From assembly GCF_900107275.1 (NCBI RefSeq), contig NZ_FNPI01000005.1, positions 124,001-188,000 of the forward strand: a stretch of DNA of 64,000 bases, in the 5' to 3' direction. The DNA is from Evansella caseinilytica. Its GTDB lineage: Bacteria > Bacillota > Bacilli > Bacillales > Salisediminibacteriaceae. Within the stretch, counting starts at the first letter, position 1. Each line of letters opens with the position of its first letter. The notes beneath the pieces were generated by a model. That model was not told the DNA's origin, ran no database searches, and saw nothing but the letters and a program-made list of their open reading frames with translations. A program made the translations under genes and the position numbers. Below are positions 62,209 through 64,000 of the stretch, one piece after another.

Positions 62209-63339
62209 TTACTTGTTTTTCATTAAATTTTCTATTAATATCTCATAATCTATCAACGCCTTCAACACATCTCCTTGCACTTCCCAGGCAAAGTCAGAAG
62301 AAGCTGCCGTGGAAGCGTAGCCTTCCGATGCCAGCTTTCCATGATCAAGCCATGTCTGCGCCAGCTCCAACTCCTTGTCTCCAGCTTTTTCCTCCAGCTC
62401 TGAAAATGCAGCTTTCCACTCTTTCCCTGCCTGAAACATTTCATCCATTTCAGCGGTAGCAAGCGTTTGACCGGCGATATCTTGCGATGAGATGTAGGCT
62501 GCTTTTTCCAGCCAGGAAATCCCTTTTTCCAAGAATCCTTGCCAATACTCCGCAACCTGCCCGCCATTGCCATCAACAGCATACGTTTTTACATACGGCT
62601 CAACACCGTTTTCCTCGTAAATCTCCCCCACTGTTTTCGCCAGTTCCCGCGTGCTGCTAACCCCGATAAACAAATACGTCAGTTCGCCAGTTCCTGTCAA
62701 TACGGCAGGGTAGCCGTTTTTGCGGTACATATCCGCTTCTTCTTTCCCTCTTTCCGGAGTTGAAAAAGCGCCCCCCTGTACAACTTCAAGGCTCAAGCTC
62801 GGTATTTCGACCATCGCCACTGCATTTTCTTCCGGCGGCGCGGATAGGCTGTCGCCGACAATAAGCGATCCTTGCCCCGGTTCCCCGCCGGATGCTCCTG
62901 TGTTGTCGCCGGTAAAAATATGAAGCAACACCATGCCAAATGCTCCACCGACAATCATCGCGGCAACGACGGACAAAAAAATCGGGTTGAAAAATATATT
63001 TGTTGAAAACCGGCTCTGTCCCCGCTTTTTCCGTTTATAAGGCGGCAGTTTCGGTGCTTTATCCCGCCTGCCATCATCCCAAAACGGCAGCGCTCGGCTG
63101 CTTTTCTTCTTTTGCTCCGCTCCGAAATCGACGATTTTTTTTGAAAAGCCCCGGTTCGCTTCCCCCGTCTCATTCTTTTCAAACCACGCTTCAATTACCG
63201 GTTCGCCTGCAGCGGCGAGCTCGTCCTGATGCGCTTCCGTTTTTTGGTGAGGTTTTTTATGATGAAGTGGGCTGACTTGTTCTCGATATGTTTTTTCTTT
63301 TCCATTGAGACGGATCGACACGCTTCTTTTTTTCCTCAA
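62209..63339 (-). CDS. spoIIB: SpoIIB-like SPOR-domain protein
   Basis: 376 residues. Basic cytosolic N-terminus, one membrane helix (FLSVVAAMIVGGAFGMVLLHIF), then a SPOR-type domain (LEVVQGGAFSTPERGKEEADMYRKNGYPAVLTG) and helical C-terminus. Architecture and place upstream of maf match Bacillus SpoIIB, which acts in polar septum remodelling and engulfment. TTG start with GGAAGGAG upstream. Confidence 0.85.
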   Translation of the reverse strand: MRKKRSVSIRLNGKEKTYREQVSPLHHKKPHQKTEAHQDELAAAGEPVIEAWFEKNETGEANRGFSKKIVDFGAEQKKKSSRALPFWDDGRRDKAPKLPPYKRKKRGQSRFSTNIFFNPIFLSVVAAMIVGGAFGMVLLHIFTGDNTGASGGEPGQGSLIVGDSLSAPPEENAVAMVEIPSLSLEVVQGGAFSTPERGKEEADMYRKNGYPAVLTGTGELTYLFIGVSSTRELAKTVGEIYEENGVEPYVKTYAVDGNGGQVAEYWQGFLEKGISWLEKAAYISSQDIAGQTLATAEMDEMFQAGKEWKAAFSELEEKAGDKELELAQTWLDHGKLASEGYASTAASSDFAWEVQGDVLKALIDYEILIENLMKNK

Positions 63340-63429
63340 TGCGATCTGACTCCTTCCTTTCTCTTACTCGTTGATATTATATCTATTAGCAAAAAGAGAA
63401 TGATAGAACAGGAATGACAAACTTTTTAC

Positions 63430-63482
63430 TAGAAGTGTGTGTTATAAAAAGATCGTTTTTCATCTTTTTAAACACATTCTTA
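63430..63482 (-). repeat. Dispersed repeat, form C hairpin
   Basis: AGAAGTGTGTGTTATAAAAAGATCG with ATCTTTTTAAACACATTCTTA. Confidence 0.75.
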
Positions 63483-63519
63483 AGATGTGCGTTCAGCCCC
63501 TTATTAGATTTCTCTAAGA

Positions 63520-63556
63520 AATAAAAAAATCCTGTGCAAATCAGGATTTTTTCTCA
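63520..63556 (-). terminator. Terminator of the pilO-like gene
   Basis: AAAAATCCTG pairs with CAGGATTTTT around TGCAAAT, with T-runs on both strands; three bases beyond the stop codon. Confidence 0.85.
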
Positions 63557-63558
63557 TT

Positions 63559-64000
63559 CTAAGGCGTAGAACCAGCTTGGAACGGTTCGGTTTTTTCTCC
63601 CGGTTGTAAGAACACATCATCAAAATCATCTTCAGGGTACTCATTTAGCAATTCGGGAAGGTAATAAGCCGTTAAATCAACATAAAGCGTGATAACGGAA
63701 TCACCCCTTATTTCTTCCGGTTCGGAAAACGTCATGGAAGCTACCTTCGTGATCCGGCTCATTTGTTCAACCTTGTGCAGGAAGTCATAAAGCTTATCGA
63801 AGCTGTCTGCCGTGACCACCAACGCAGCCTGAAATTGCCGCAATATTTTTTCGCCACTTCCTTCTCCGTCCCCAACTTCCTGCGCCTTTTCTTCCCCTGT
63901 CTCCGCTTCCGCCACAGCCCCGGACTGACCTTCCCCTTTACTAAACTGATAGCTTTCTATCACGGCGTTTGCAGATTTCTCTATTTCCTCAAGCTGGACC
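63559..64000 (-). CDS. PilO-like type IV pilus assembly protein (5' end beyond window)
   Basis: At least 147 residues; the frame stays open to the window edge. Visible N-terminal part QLEEIEKSANAVIESYQF is helical or coiled-coil; then a low-complexity Glu/Gly stretch, and a ferredoxin-like PilO end (FQAALVVTADSFDKLYDFLHKVEQMSRITKVASMTFSEPEEIRGDSVITLYVDLTAYYLPE). PilMNO genes lie near comC/spoIIB in several Bacillaceae. Confidence 0.75.
   Translation of the reverse strand, partial: VQLEEIEKSANAVIESYQFSKGEGQSGAVAEAETGEEKAQEVGDGEGSGEKILRQFQAALVVTADSFDKLYDFLHKVEQMSRITKVASMTFSEPEEIRGDSVITLYVDLTAYYLPELLNEYPEDDFDDVFLQPGEKTEPFQAGSTP

Overview
The window is a chromosomal segment of an endospore-forming member of the Bacillaceae. 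Supporting genes are spoIIB, spoIVFA/spoIVFB, four small YjcZ-type proteins, YppG-like and YrzI-like spore proteins, minCD, mreBCD, a Bacillus-type Fnr pair with C-terminal cysteines, and Prp beside rpmA. The gene order spoIIB-maf-radC-mreBCD-minCD-spoIVFAB-rng-rplU-prp-rpmA is the classical Bacillus block. An rng gene lies inside it, aspA is inserted between spoIIB and maf, and spo0B-obg are not found after rpmA. I do not assign a genus.

Layout. 1-7.4 kb: end of a TRAP solute-binding gene, a fused TRAP permease, an RpiR-type regulator, a class III aminotransferase and a KamA-family radical SAM enzyme. 7.6-21.3 kb: lipoproteins, a coat-like protein, a GNAT, a B12-binding radical SAM protein, an ABC exporter, RtcB, a PAP2 phosphatase and a pyroglutamyl peptidase. 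21.7-24.2 kb: two tandem Fnr paralogues and a TetR regulator. 24.3-32.0 kb: coiled-coil lipoprotein, methyltransferase, an RND-pump remnant, isoaspartyl dipeptidase, a DsbB/thioredoxin pair and a GGDEF-EAL protein with an attenuator-like leader. 33-39.7 kb: alanine dehydrogenase and a cluster of very small sporulation genes. 39.8-45.9 kb: pst-phoU operon with a degenerate response regulator and a clear Pho box. 46-48.1 kb: AT-rich island with a secreted papain-like protease and a partner. 48.3-64 kb: MBL protein and the ribosomal/sporulation/cell-shape/division block, ending in a partial pilO-like gene.

The most striking feature is a dense family of dispersed repeats, roughly one per 4 kb. 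They share inverted ends built on GTTCAAAAAG / CTTTTTGAAC, often extended to AAGTGTTTGTTC. Three forms are seen: a GC-rich element of about 140 bp (form A), a structured element of about 240-430 bp containing tandem hairpins whose stems covary (form B), and a bare hairpin of about 45 bp (form C). Copies split operons (minC/minD, pstS/pstC), supply stop codons and C-terminal residues, and sit where terminators are expected. No transposase is in the window, so they look like non-autonomous elements mobilised from elsewhere, or structured RNA elements.

Functional themes are amino-acid uptake and catabolism (TRAP, aminotransferase, KamA, IadA, Pcp, Ald, AspA), phosphate starvation, oxygen sensing, spore coat and core morphogenesis, and cell shape and division.
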